64,000 nt of DNA from Streptacidiphilus sp. 4-A2 (GTDB lineage: Bacteria; Actinomycetota; Actinomycetes; Streptomycetales; Streptomycetaceae), in NCBI GenBank assembly GCA_014284505.1, contig JAAFYY010000001.1:1302001-1366000 (forward strand). The letters run 5' to 3'. The position numbers and the translations under genes were made by a program. The notes below the pieces were generated by a model. That model made no database searches. It had not been told where the DNA came from and worked only from the letters and a program-made list of their open reading frames with translations. Below are positions 9,132 through 17,032 of the stretch, piece after piece (within the stretch, counting starts at the first letter, position 1; each line of letters begins with the position of its first letter).

Positions 9132-10490
9132 ATGACCGGAACCGACGACCTGCGCAGCCGGATCGCCGCGCTGATGCCCCGGGCCAAGGCCGACCTGGCC
9201 GAGCTGGTGGCCATCCCCTCGGTCGCCGATCCGCGCCAGTACCCGCCGGAGGAGTGCCGCCGGGCCGCCGAATGGCTGGTCACCGCGTTCACCGAGGCCG
9301 GTCTGCGCGATGTCCGGCTGGAGCAGACCCCGGACGGCAGCCATGCGGTGATCGGCCACCGCCCGGCGCCGCCCGGCGCGCCGACGGTGCTGCTGTACTG
9401 CCACTACGACGTGCAGCCGCCGCTGGACGACGCAGCCTGGACCTCGCCGCCGTTCGAGCTGACCGAGCGCGACGGGCGCTGGTACGGGCGCGGCGCGGCC
9501 GACTGCAAGGGCAATGTGGTGATGCACCTGACCGCCCTGCGGGCGCTGGGCGACGACATCCCGGTGGGCATCGTGCTGGCCGCCGAGGGCTCCGAGGAGC
9601 AGGGCACCGGCGGCATGGAGGAGTTCGTGCCGCCGCACGCGGACGAGCTGCGCGCGGACGCGCTGCTGATCTGCGACACCGGCAACGCCGCCGCGGGCCT
9701 GCCGACCGCCACCGTCACCCTGCGCGGTCTGGCCAATCTGGTGGTGCGGGTGGACACGCTCCGCGGCGACCTGCACTCGGGGATGTTCGGCGGCGCCGCC
9801 CCGGACGCCCTGGCCGCGCTGATCCGGATGCTGGACTCGCTGCGCGGACCGGACGGGGGCACCCGGATCGAGGGCCTGGACTGCGAGGGCCACTGGGACG
9901 GCGTCGGCTACGACGAGCAGCAGTTCCGGGCCGACGCCGGGGTGCTGGACGGGGTGGAGCTGCTGGGCTCCGGCTCGGTCGCGGACCGGCTGTGGGCGCG
10001 GCCGGCGGTGACCGTGCTGGGTATCGACTGCCCGCGGGTGGTCGGCTCGGCCGCCGCCGTCCCGGCCGGTGCCCGGGCCCGGGTGAGCCTGCGGGTGCCG
10101 CCGGGGCTGGACCCGCAGGTCGCGCTGGACGCGCTGACCGCGCATCTGGAGGCGGCCGCGCCCTGGGGCGCCCGGGTGACGGTGGAGCCGGAGTCCACCG
10201 GCGCGCCCTTCCGCGCCGCCACCGGCGGCCCCGCGTACCAGGCGCTGGACGCCGCCATGAAGGAGGTCTACGGGCGGCCGATGGCGTTCCTGGGCCAGGG
10301 CGGCTCGATCCCGCTGTGCAACGTGTTCGCGCAGACCTTCCCGGAGGCGGAGCTGGTGCTGATGGGGGTGGAGGAACCGGCCTGCCTGATCCATGCCCCG
10401 AACGAGAGCGTGGACCCGTCCGAGATCGAGCACATGGCCCATGTCGAGGCCCTGTTCCTGAGCCGCTTCGGCCAGGCCGAGGGCCGGTGA
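9132..10490 (+). CDS. M20 family dipeptidase
   Basis: Intact 452-residue zinc dipeptidase of family M20 (ArgE/DapE/CNDP-like), cytoplasmic. The two-metal site is visible: VLLYCHYDVQPP with His and Asp, GRGAADCKGNVVMH with the bridging Asp, and LAAEGSEEQGTGGMEEF with the catalytic and ligand Glu pair. The dimerisation domain begins near VTLRGLANLVVRVDTLRGDLH, and the last ligand His lies in the CLIHAPNESVDPSE segment. The ATG at 9132 follows an AGGAGCAGCAG site. The cation transporter gene starts inside its stop codon (GTGA), so the two are translationally coupled. Confidence 0.92.
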   Translation: MTGTDDLRSRIAALMPRAKADLAELVAIPSVADPRQYPPEECRRAAEWLVTAFTEAGLRDVRLEQTPDGSHAVIGHRPAPPGAPTVLLYCHYDVQPPLDDAAWTSPPFELTERDGRWYGRGAADCKGNVVMHLTALRALGDDIPVGIVLAAEGSEEQGTGGMEEFVPPHADELRADALLICDTGNAAAGLPTATVTLRGLANLVVRVDTLRGDLHSGMFGGAAPDALAALIRMLDSLRGPDGGTRIEGLDCEGHWDGVGYDEQQFRADAGVLDGVELLGSGSVADRLWARPAVTVLGIDCPRVVGSAAAVPAGARARVSLRVPPGLDPQVALDALTAHLEAAAPWGARVTVEPESTGAPFRAATGGPAYQALDAAMKEVYGRPMAFLGQGGSIPLCNVFAQTFPEAELVLMGVEEPACLIHAPNESVDPSEIEHMAHVEALFLSRFGQAEGR

Positions 10491-11439
10491 GCGGATCCGG
10501 CGGCAGCCGGGCGGTACTGGCCGCGCTGGGCGCCAACCTGGCGATCGCCGTGGCGAAGTTCACCGCCTTCGGCTTCAGCGGCTCCTCCTCGATGCTGGCC
10601 GAGGGTGTGCACTCGGTGGCCGACTCGGGCAACCAGGTGCTGCTGCTGATCGGCGGCCACCGGGCCAAGCGGGCGGCGGACAGCGAGCACCCGTTCGGCT
10701 ACGGCCGGGAGCGCTATGTGTTCGGGTTCCTGGTGTCCGTGGTGCTGTTCACCATCGGCGGGTGTTCGCGCTGTACGAGGGCTACGAGAAGGTCCGCCAC
10801 CCGCACCCGCTGGACGACTGGTACTGGCCGGTCGGGGTGCTGCTGTTCGCGCTGGCCGCCGAGGGCACGTCGCTGCGCACCGCGGTCCGCGAGGCCCGGC
10901 CGAGCAAGGGCGGGCAGTCCTGGCCGGGGTATGTCCGCACGGCGAAGGCCCCGGAGCTGCCGGTGGTGCTGCTGGAGGACCTGGGCGCGCTGCTCGGCCT
11001 GGTGCTGGCGCTGCTCGGGGTGGGCCTGGCGGTGCTCACCCACAACGGGGTCTGGGACGGCGTGGGCACGCTGGCCATCGGGGCGCTGCTGGTGGCGATC
11101 GCGCTGGTGCTGGCGACCGAGATCAAGTCGCTGCTGCTGGGCGAGTCGGCCGGGCCGGAGGCGGTGGCGCGGATCAGGGCGGCGCTGGTCGACGGCGACT
11201 CGGTGCACCAGGTGATCCATATGCGCACGCTGCACCTGGGGCCCGAGGAGCTGCTGGTGGCCGCGAAGATCGCGGTCCCGGCGGACGCCACCGGTGCCCG
11301 GATCGCCTCGGCGATCGACGAGGCCGAGGCCCGGGTGCGGGCGGCCGAGCCGACCGCCCGGGTGATCTATCTGGAGCCGGACCTCTACCGCCCGGAACTC
11401 GGCCCGCCGCCGCCCGCCGGTGGGGCCGCCCGGTCCTGA
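10487..11439 (+). CDS. Cation diffusion facilitator (CDF) transporter
   Basis: Membrane antiporter of the cation diffusion facilitator family, exporting divalent metals such as Zn, Fe, Mn or Co. The N-terminal half shows LAALGANLAIAVAKFTAFGF, then EGVHSVADSGNQVLLLIG with the metal-binding His/Asp helix, then HPFGYGRERYVFGFLVSVV. After a one-base loss near 10762 it continues with ALYEGYEKVRHPHPLDDWYW, the helix LPVVLLEDLGALLGLVLALL and a cytoplasmic tail HQVIHMRTLHLGPEELLVA. The GTG start at 10487 overlaps the peptidase stop by four bases. Metal specificity cannot be read from the sequence. Confidence 0.9.
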
Positions 11440-11441
11440 GA

Positions 11442-11463
11442 CCGGACGGCCCGAGCCGTCCGG
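11442..11463. terminator. Hairpin between convergent genes
   Basis: Arms CCGGACGGC (11442-11450) and GCCGTCCGG (11455-11463) are perfectly complementary with loop CCGA. It follows the CDF stop by two bases and faces the monooxygenase gene, so it probably works in both directions. A further copy of CCGGACGGC lies at 11472. Confidence 0.6.
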
Positions 11464-11517
11464 CCCCGGGACCGGACGGCTCTCAGGCCGGGCGGCGGTG
11501 TGCCGCAGGCGGTGCGG

Positions 11518-12756
11518 TCAGCCCTGGGCGACCGAGCCGAGGTAGGACTCGGCCGCCTCCGGGGTGAAGAACCAGTTCGGGAAGTCCGACGGGTTGTCGA
11601 AGCCGTTGGCGAAGCGGTCGGCGACCGGCTGCATCTGCCCAGCCGCGCCGATCAGGTTGAGCACGTGCTCCGGCGGCGGCGCCAGCATGGCGTTGGTCCA
11701 GGCGGTGACGTCGCTCGCGGTCGAGTTCCAGTAGCCCTCGAAGGTCGCCTCCATGAAGGCCCGGTCGAAGGGCTGGTCGCCGTGGGCGCGGATGGCGTCC
11801 AGGTAGTACGTGGCGCACTTGGAGGCGCTGTTGGAGCCCTGCCCGGTGATCGGGTCGTTGGCGACCACCACGTCGGCCACGCCCAGCACCACTCCCCCGC
11901 CGGGCAGCTCGCCCACGGGCTTGCGGACCACCGGCGCGTAGCGTCCGGCCAGGGTGGCCCGGGGGTCGGTCAGCTCGACGCCGCCGAGGGTGCGCTGGTA
12001 CTCCCAGGGGGTGTAGGTGCGCATCAGGTCCAGGGTCAGCCGCAGGTGCTCCTCGGGGCCGCGCGAGGGCTCGAAGACGTCCAGCGGGCCGCCGGGGACA
12101 CCCTCCCAGAAGAGGATGTCGCAGGGGCCGGAGTTGGTCAGCGCCGGGATCACGAAGAGCTCGCCGACCCCGGGGACCAGGTTGCAGCGCACCGCCTGGA
12201 AGTCGTGCTCGGGGCGCGGGCCGAGGCCGTGCACATAGGCGACGGCGAGGGCGCGCTGCGGCGCGGTGTACGGGGAGCGCCCGGGGTCGCGGGCGAACAT
12301 CGACACCAGCTCGCCCTTGCCCGCGGCCACCAGCGTCAGGTCGTAGCCGCGCACCAGCAGGTCCAGGTCGGAGACGGTGACCCCGTTGACGACGACCTTG
12401 CCGCCGCGCTCGGCGAACAGCTCCAGCCAGGCCGGCATCTTCACCCGCTGGTCGACCGACTGCGCGTGGCCGTTCAGCCGTCCGACCCAGTCGATGACCC
12501 GGGCCGCCTCGGGGCCGCTGACCGAGACCCCGAGGCCCTGCACCACGGGCGCCTCGGCGTCCCACAGGTTCAGCCCGAGCGCGCGCTCGTAGCTGAGCGA
12601 GGTGTCGAACATGCACTGTGTCGACATCACCCGGCCGCCGCGTATCTCGTCCGGGGTGCGGTCGGTCATGACGGTGACGTCGTGGCCGTCGCCCTGGAGG
12701 CCGAGTGCGAGCTGCAACCCGGCCTGACCGGCGCCGACGATGAGTATCTTCGCCAA
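11518..12756 (-). CDS. Styrene/indole monooxygenase-like FAD flavoprotein (StyA type)
   Basis: FAD-dependent monooxygenase resembling StyA, the epoxidase of styrene/indole monooxygenases, which uses FADH2 from a separate reductase. The 412-residue length fits StyA. Residues 1-20 carry the Rossmann motif ILIVGAGQAGLQLALGLQ; mid-protein YVHGLGPRPEHDFQAVRCNL and the second nucleotide motif VVVANDPITGQGSNSASKC (the DxxxGQGxN element) follow; the end is FPNWFFTPEAAESYLGSVAQG. I choose the TTG at 12756 because AAGGAG lies seven bases upstream; an in-frame ATG at 12801 lacks a site. No reductase is adjacent. It lies behind the conservon on the same strand, 70 bases away, as oxidative enzymes often do. 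Frame intact. Confidence 0.85.
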   Translation of the reverse strand: MAKILIVGAGQAGLQLALGLQGDGHDVTVMTDRTPDEIRGGRVMSTQCMFDTSLSYERALGLNLWDAEAPVVQGLGVSVSGPEAARVIDWVGRLNGHAQSVDQRVKMPAWLELFAERGGKVVVNGVTVSDLDLLVRGYDLTLVAAGKGELVSMFARDPGRSPYTAPQRALAVAYVHGLGPRPEHDFQAVRCNLVPGVGELFVIPALTNSGPCDILFWEGVPGGPLDVFEPSRGPEEHLRLTLDLMRTYTPWEYQRTLGGVELTDPRATLAGRYAPVVRKPVGELPGGGVVLGVADVVVANDPITGQGSNSASKCATYYLDAIRAHGDQPFDRAFMEATFEGYWNSTASDVTAWTNAMLAPPPEHVLNLIGAAGQMQPVADRFANGFDNPSDFPNWFFTPEAAESYLGSVAQG

Positions 12757-12768
12757 AGGAGGCTCCTT
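12756..12768. promoter_or_regulatory. Palindrome covering the monooxygenase ribosome site
   Basis: On the minus strand AAGGAGCCTCCTT is a perfect 13-base palindrome that includes the Shine-Dalgarno sequence AAGGAG and ends next to the TTG start codon. In RNA the CCTCC half could pair with the AGGAG half and hide the ribosome site, or the site could bind a protein. Confidence 0.4.
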
Positions 12769-12825
12769 GAAATGGGGTACCGAGAGTTGGCCGGCGCACA
12801 CCGGCCGCCCGCGGGGTGGTGGGTT

Positions 12826-13431
12826 TCAGTCGTCCGTGAGCGAGAGTGTGCTGCACCAGCGCCGCGAGGGTCTGCACGGCGGACGGCAGCGGGCACCACA
12901 TCAGCGGCACCCCGGGACAGGCTCAGCGCCTCCCTGACGTCGGCGTCGGCGTACTGCGGCGCGCCGTCGAACCGGTTGACCGCGACCACGAACGGCAGAC
13001 CACTGCTCTCGAAGTAGTCGACGGCCGGGAAGCTGTCGGGCGAGCCGGCGGGTGTCGGTCAGCACGATCGCGCCGACCGCGCCGCGGGACAGGTCGTCCC
13101 ACATGAACCAGAAGCGGCGCTGGCCCGGCGCGCCGAACAGATACAGCACCAGGTCCGGCGCGAGGTGCAGCCGGCCGAAGTCCATGGCCACGGTGGTGGT
13201 GGTCTTGCCGCTGCCCTCCGGGAGCTGGTCGGTGCCCACACTGGCCTCGGTCATCACCGCCTCGGTGGTCAGCGGGGTGATCTCGGAGACCGAGCCGACC
13301 AGGGTGGACTTGCCGACGCCGAAGCCGCCGGCGATGACGATCTTGGCGGAGGTGACCGGGAGCTCGGTCAGCGGGATGCCGCCGGAGATACGGCCCGGCG
13401 CGGAGCGGTCAGGCGAGATCGCGGAGTCCAC
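12826..13431 (-). CDS. Conservon GTP-binding protein (CvnD-like)
   Basis: Small GTPase of the ATP/GTP-binding family encoded fourth in actinobacterial conservons. The P-loop is visible in KIVIAGGFGVGKSTLVGSVS at residues 30-49, followed by TTEAVMTEASVGTD and the MDFGRLHLAPDLVLYLFGAP segment with the switch-II-like FGAPGQRRFWFMWDD. The NKxD-type element appears as FVVAVNRFDGAPQYADADV after a frame break. Single-base losses lie near 13040, 12898 and 12845. The GTG start at 13431 overlaps the DUF742 gene by 23 bases. In known conservons this protein is coupled to the membrane kinase and roadblock proteins in a G-protein-like signalling complex. Confidence 0.88.
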
Positions 13432-13825
13432 CGAGGATCCTCTCCAGAACCATGCGGTTCGGTCGTGCGGGTGCGGCGATGGCCGAGCCGCTGCCGGAGC
13501 GCACGGCGACGGATCCGCCGTGCACGCGGATCCGGCCGGCGTCCACCAGGTCGCTCACCCAGACGCGGACCACCCCGAGCGGCAGCCGCAGCAGCGCCGA
13601 GACCTCGGCGATGGAACGCATCTGGCCCTGGCACAGGTCGCAGATCCGCTCCAGCTCGGGCACGGCCGGGGCGGACGTGCCGGGCTGCTGGTAGACCGCC
13701 GAGATCAGCGTCTCCACCAGCAGCACCTGGCCGAAGCGGGTACGTCCGCCGGTCAGCGCGTACGGGCGGACCCGCGCCGATCGGCGCGGCAGCCCGTTGG
13801 GCGTCCCTGTGGTCGTGTGCGGCAT
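13409..13825 (-). CDS. Conservon DUF742 protein (CvnC-like)
   Basis: DUF742 protein of 138 residues, the third conservon component, thought to bind DNA or the roadblock protein through a winged-helix-like fold. The sequence shows RVRPYALTGGRTRFGQVLLV near the N-terminus, then ERICDLCQGQMRSIAEVSAL and LLRLPLGVVRVWVSDLVDAG, the usual family core, ending in NRMVLERILGGLRDLA. The ATG at 13825 overlaps the roadblock stop codon (ATGA). Frame intact. Confidence 0.9.
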   Translation of the reverse strand: MPHTTTGTPNGLPRRSARVRPYALTGGRTRFGQVLLVETLISAVYQQPGTSAPAVPELERICDLCQGQMRSIAEVSALLRLPLGVVRVWVSDLVDAGRIRVHGGSVAVRSGSGSAIAAPARPNRMVLERILGGLRDLA

Positions 13826-14304
13826 CACCGGTTGGCCTCCTGCCCGGGCTGGCCCCGGAGTTCGCGACGGAGTTGCGTGGTCAGCACATGTCCGGCCCGC
13901 TCGACCAGCCGGGTCAGCTGGTAGCCGGCCAGGCTCAGGTCGCAGCCCGCGCTGGTGTACGCGGCCAGACACGTGGTCTCGTCGACGGACATGAGCACCA
14001 GCGTCCCTTCGTGCAGCGTCACCACGGTGCGCCGCAGGACGCCGAGTTCCAGCAGCCTCGACAGACCGCCGGACAGGGCGTTCAGTCCGGCCGCCAGGGT
14101 GGCCAGTTCCTCGGCCGGGGAGTGCTCGTCGGCCGCGACCAGCGGCAGACCGTCGGTGGACACCAGCGCCAGCGAACGCATCCCCGGTGTGGTCACCAGG
14201 ACGTCGCTGAGCAGCCAGCGCAAGCGCTGCAAGGGGGTGGACTCGACCGAGGCCGAGCCCGCGGAACCGTGGGCGCCGTGCACGCCGGGCCGGCCGTCGC
14301 TCAT
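13825..14304 (-). CDS. Conservon roadblock/LC7 protein (CvnB-like)
   Basis: Roadblock/LC7 domain protein of 159 residues, the second conservon component. Such proteins act as scaffolds or GTPase-activating partners of the CvnD GTPase. The domain runs from LRWLLSDVLVTTPGMRSLAL through VSTDGLPLVAADEHSPAEEL and HEGTLVLMSVDETTCLAAYT to YQLTRLVERAGHVLTTQLRR, with an N-terminal Gly/Ser-rich extension of about 20 residues. The start at 14304 overlaps the kinase stop codon by four bases, so translation is coupled through the whole operon. Frame intact. Confidence 0.92.
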   Translation of the reverse strand: MSDGRPGVHGAHGSAGSASVESTPLQRLRWLLSDVLVTTPGMRSLALVSTDGLPLVAADEHSPAEELATLAAGLNALSGGLSRLLELGVLRRTVVTLHEGTLVLMSVDETTCLAAYTSAGCDLSLAGYQLTRLVERAGHVLTTQLRRELRGQPGQEANR

Positions 14305-15551
14305 CGGCGCTCGTCCTCACCGCGCTGCGGCGCCGCGGCCCGCACTCCGCTCTGGAAGCCGCCCAGTCGGCGGCGCAGTTCGGCGGCGGCGGAGGGGCCC
14401 GCCTGGTCCGGCGCCCCGGACGGGCCGGTGCCGGCCCCGGCGACCGGCTGGGCGTGCCGGGCCCGCTGCCCGCTCTCGCCGGGCACCCGCTTGGGCAGTC
14501 CGCCGGACTCCCCCGTCGCCGTGGCGACCGTCGCCGGACGCGGCCCGGGGACCGCGCTCAGCGGCCGGGTCAGCTGCGCGGCGGCGGCCACCTGCTCGTC
14601 CCAGACGGCCGCGGCCTGCTGGGCGTCCATGGTGGCCGCGGGCTCCTGGGTGAACACGCTGACCGGCACCGCGACCAGCGCGGTGGTCCCGTCGGCGGTG
14701 TTGCTGTGCCGCAGCTGCACCCGCAGACCGTGCCGGCGGGCGAGGACGGTGACCACCTGGAGGCCCATGCTGCGCCCGCTCCTGGCGCTGCCGCCGGGCT
14801 GGGTGTCGGCGTGGGCCGCGAGCCTGGTGTTGACCTCGTGCAGCAGTTCGTCCGGCAGGCCGATGCCCCGGTCCACCAGGGTGACCATCAGCTCACCGCT
14901 CTCCAGCTGCCAGGCGGTGACCGTCACCGGCTCGGTCGGCGGCGAGAACGCGGTTCCGTTCTCCAGGAGTTCGGCGAACAGGTGGCTGAGGTCCTCGGCC
15001 ACGTCGGAGCGGATCCACAGCCGCGGCAGCGCGGTCAGGTGCACCCGCTCATACCGTTCGATCTCGGACAGCGCCGCCCGCAGCACGTCCAGCAGGAGGG
15101 TGGGCGACTGGGGTTGGGCGGGGCGGTGGTGGACCGCGCCGCCGAGCAGCAGCAGATTCTCGCCGTTGCGGCGCATCCGGGTGGCGAGGTGGTCCAGCCG
15201 GTAGAGCTGCTCCAGCCGGGCCGAGTCCGCCTCGGAGCTCTCCATACCTTCCAGCAGGCCCAGTTGCCGCTCGACCAGACCCAGGGTGCGCAGCGCCAGG
15301 TTGGCCAGCAGCTCGTTGTTCTCCGCCTCGCGCCGGCGTCCGGCCTCGGCGAGGTCGTCCCGCTCGGCCGCCAGCTGCACCATGTGGTTCTGCAACTGGA
15401 GGTGCGCGTGCTGGAGTTGGGAGTGCTCAAGGTCGAGCTGCTGGTGGCGCTGCTGCTGCCGGCGCGAGGCTCTTCGGTTGCGAGCCTGCTGTACGCCGAT
15501 CACCAGTGCGCCCGCCAGGGCCTCGGCGCCCATGGCGATGGATATGTACAC
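14301..15551 (-). CDS. Conservon sensor-kinase-like protein (CvnA-like), short form
   Basis: Membrane-associated histidine-kinase-like ATPase heading the conservon. One N-terminal helix (YISIAMGAEALAGALVIGV) is followed by a Gln/Leu-rich coiled coil at residues 25-75, then a dimerisation-like region (NNELLANLALRTLGLVERQL), the N-box FAELLENGTAFSPPTEPV and the G-box MGLQVVTVLARRHGLRVQL. The last 110 residues are Pro/Ala-rich and disordered. At 416 residues it is much shorter than usual CvnA proteins and lacks their extracytoplasmic sensor domain. The GTG at 15551 has no strong ribosome site; an in-frame TAG lies 24 bases upstream, so the front may be lost or the protein truly short. Confidence 0.85.
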   Translation of the reverse strand: MYISIAMGAEALAGALVIGVQQARNRRASRRQQQRHQQLDLEHSQLQHAHLQLQNHMVQLAAERDDLAEAGRRREAENNELLANLALRTLGLVERQLGLLEGMESSEADSARLEQLYRLDHLATRMRRNGENLLLLGGAVHHRPAQPQSPTLLLDVLRAALSEIERYERVHLTALPRLWIRSDVAEDLSHLFAELLENGTAFSPPTEPVTVTAWQLESGELMVTLVDRGIGLPDELLHEVNTRLAAHADTQPGGSARSGRSMGLQVVTVLARRHGLRVQLRHSNTADGTTALVAVPVSVFTQEPAATMDAQQAAAVWDEQVAAAAQLTRPLSAVPGPRPATVATATGESGGLPKRVPGESGQRARHAQPVAGAGTGPSGAPDQAGPSAAAELRRRLGGFQSGVRAAAPQRGEDERR

Positions 15552-15880
15552 AAGACCCCGCAGTCTGCCCAGCTAGCGGTCAACTCATTGAACTCACCCT
15601 TCACGCCCATCACATCACAACGGGCATTCCGCTTTCCAGTCGGGTTCCTGTCATACCGGCATTCGATACACGATCCTGTCGACGAATCAGAGCTGACGTT
15701 CCGTCACCGGAAAGCCGCCGCCGGAGCGGGCCGGGGCACCGCCGACCGGGCCTGTCGGACCCTCGTCCGCGACGCCCCGGCGTGCACGAACCACCCGCAG
15801 TGGTCACCATGGAAGGGGCAGACCAGGCGCGGGCGAACAGTGGCCGGGCACAGCGCGCGAGCAGTGAGGAGACACCAGCG
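15552..15880. other. Divergent intergenic region, conservon versus dehydrogenase
   Basis: This 329-base gap separates divergent genes and must hold both promoters. It is relatively AT-rich between 15580 and 15690. I do not see a convincing -35/-10 pair or a clear palindrome. A GAGGAGA site ahead of the dehydrogenase start is present at 15866-15872. Confidence 0.35.
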
Positions 15881-16918
15881 ATGAAGGCCCTCCAGTACCG
15901 CACCTCCGGCGCCGCCCCGGAGGTGGTCACCGTGCCCGATCCGGAGCCGGGGCCGGGGCAGGTGCTGCTCAGAGTGACCGCGGCGGGCGTGTGCCATTCC
16001 GACATCGCGCTGATGAGCCGCCCGGCCGGGCAGCTCCCCTATCCGCTGCCGCTCACCCTCGGCCACGAGGGCGCGGGCACCGTCGCCGCCCTCGGCGCCG
16101 GGGTCACCGGCCTGCGCGAGGGCGAGCCGGTGGTCGTGTACGGCCCCTGGGGCTGCGGCGGCTGCCGGATGTGCGCGCAGGGCAAGGAGAACTACTGCGC
16201 GCGCGCCACCGAAATGGGCATCTCCGCCGGGGCTTGGCGCGCCCGGGGCGATCGCCGAATATCTGCTGGTCGACGCGGCCCGGCAGTTGCTGCCGCTGGG
16301 CGACCTGGATCCGGTGATGTCGGTGCCGCTGACCGACGCCGGGCTCACGCCGTACCACGCGATCAAGCGCTCGCTGCCGAAACTGCTCCCCGGCAGCACG
16401 GCGGTGGTGATCGGCGCGGGCGGGCTCGGGCATGTCGCGATCCAGCTGCTGCGGGCGCTGTCCCGGCCCAGGTGATCGCCCTGGACCTGTCCGGGGAGAA
16501 GCTGGAGCTGGCCCGCAGGGTGGGCGCGCAGCACACCCTGCTCTCGGACGGCGCGGCGGTGGAGCGGGTCCTGGAGCTGACCGGGGGCGCGGGCGCGGAG
16601 GCGGTGTTCGACTTCGTCGGCGCCCCGCCCACCACCGCCCTGGCCGGGGCCGTGGCCGGAGTGGAGTCCGACATCACCCTGGTCGGCATCGGCGGCGGCA
16701 GCCTGCCGGTCGGCTTCGGCTCCCCGCCGTTCGAGGCTTCGGTGAGCGCACCCTACTGGGGCAGCCGGCCCGAGCTGATCGAGGTGCTGGAACTGGCCCG
16801 GAGCGGCTTCGTCGAGGTACAGGTGGAGCCCTACGGCCTGGACGAGGCACCGCTGGCCTACGAGCGGCTGCGGGCGGGCCGGGTCAACGGCCGGGCCGTG
16901 ATCCTGCCGAACGGATGA
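15881..16918 (+). CDS. Zinc-binding alcohol dehydrogenase
   Basis: Medium-chain, zinc-dependent NAD(P)-linked alcohol dehydrogenase of about 346 residues, cytoplasmic. The catalytic zinc site is in AAGVCHSDIALMS (Cys) and LTLGHEGAGTVAALG (His, Glu); the structural zinc lobe has CGGCRMCAQGKENYC with four Cys. The cofactor motif VVIGAGGLGHVAIQLLRAL lies in a region read in a shifted frame. The end AYERLRAGRVNGRAVILPNG is typical. One-base losses near 16235 and 16470 put residues 120-195 in another frame. The ATG at 15881 follows GAGGAGA. Substrate not predictable beyond primary or aromatic alcohols. Confidence 0.92.
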   Translation: MKALQYRTSGAAPEVVTVPDPEPGPGQVLLRVTAAGVCHSDIALMSRPAGQLPYPLPLTLGHEGAGTVAALGAGVTGLREGEPVVVYGPWGCGGCRMCAQGKENYCARATEMGISAGAWRARGDRRISAGRRGPAVAAAGRPGSGDVGAADRRRAHAVPRDQALAAETAPRQHGGGDRRGRARACRDPAAAGAVPAQVIALDLSGEKLELARRVGAQHTLLSDGAAVERVLELTGGAGAEAVFDFVGAPPTTALAGAVAGVESDITLVGIGGGSLPVGFGSPPFEASVSAPYWGSRPELIEVLELARSGFVEVQVEPYGLDEAPLAYERLRAGRVNGRAVILPNG

Positions 16919-17000
16919 GCCACATTCGGCCGCAATCCCGGAACGGGGGCCGCCAGTTGTGCCGAAGTATCACGATCTAGCCAATGCTTGCGGCATCGTG

Positions 17001-17015
17001 GAGACCAACGGTCTC
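17001..17015 (+). promoter_or_regulatory. 5' leader hairpin of the secreted glycosidase
   Basis: GAGACC-AAC-GGTCTC is a perfect 6-bp stem in the short leader, ending about seven bases before the AGGGGG ribosome site. It could modulate translation or mRNA stability. The gap back to the dehydrogenase stop is only 114 bases, too short for a ydaO-type riboswitch as found before some Streptomyces wall-lytic genes. Confidence 0.35.
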
Positions 17016-17032
17016 TCCCCCAGGGGGCACGA

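Noticed and set aside
9053..11215. A 720-residue frame overlapping the peptidase
   Set aside because: It is the shadow of the peptidase in another frame; only its last part coincides with the start of the cation transporter.
11500..13017. A 505-residue plus-strand frame opposite the monooxygenase and GTPase
   Set aside because: Antisense composition, while the minus strand carries clear FAD and P-loop motifs.
16919..17032. ydaO-type (c-di-AMP) riboswitch before the LysM gene
   Set aside because: The leader is only about 114 bases and lacks the conserved GC-box pattern; only a 6-bp hairpin is present.
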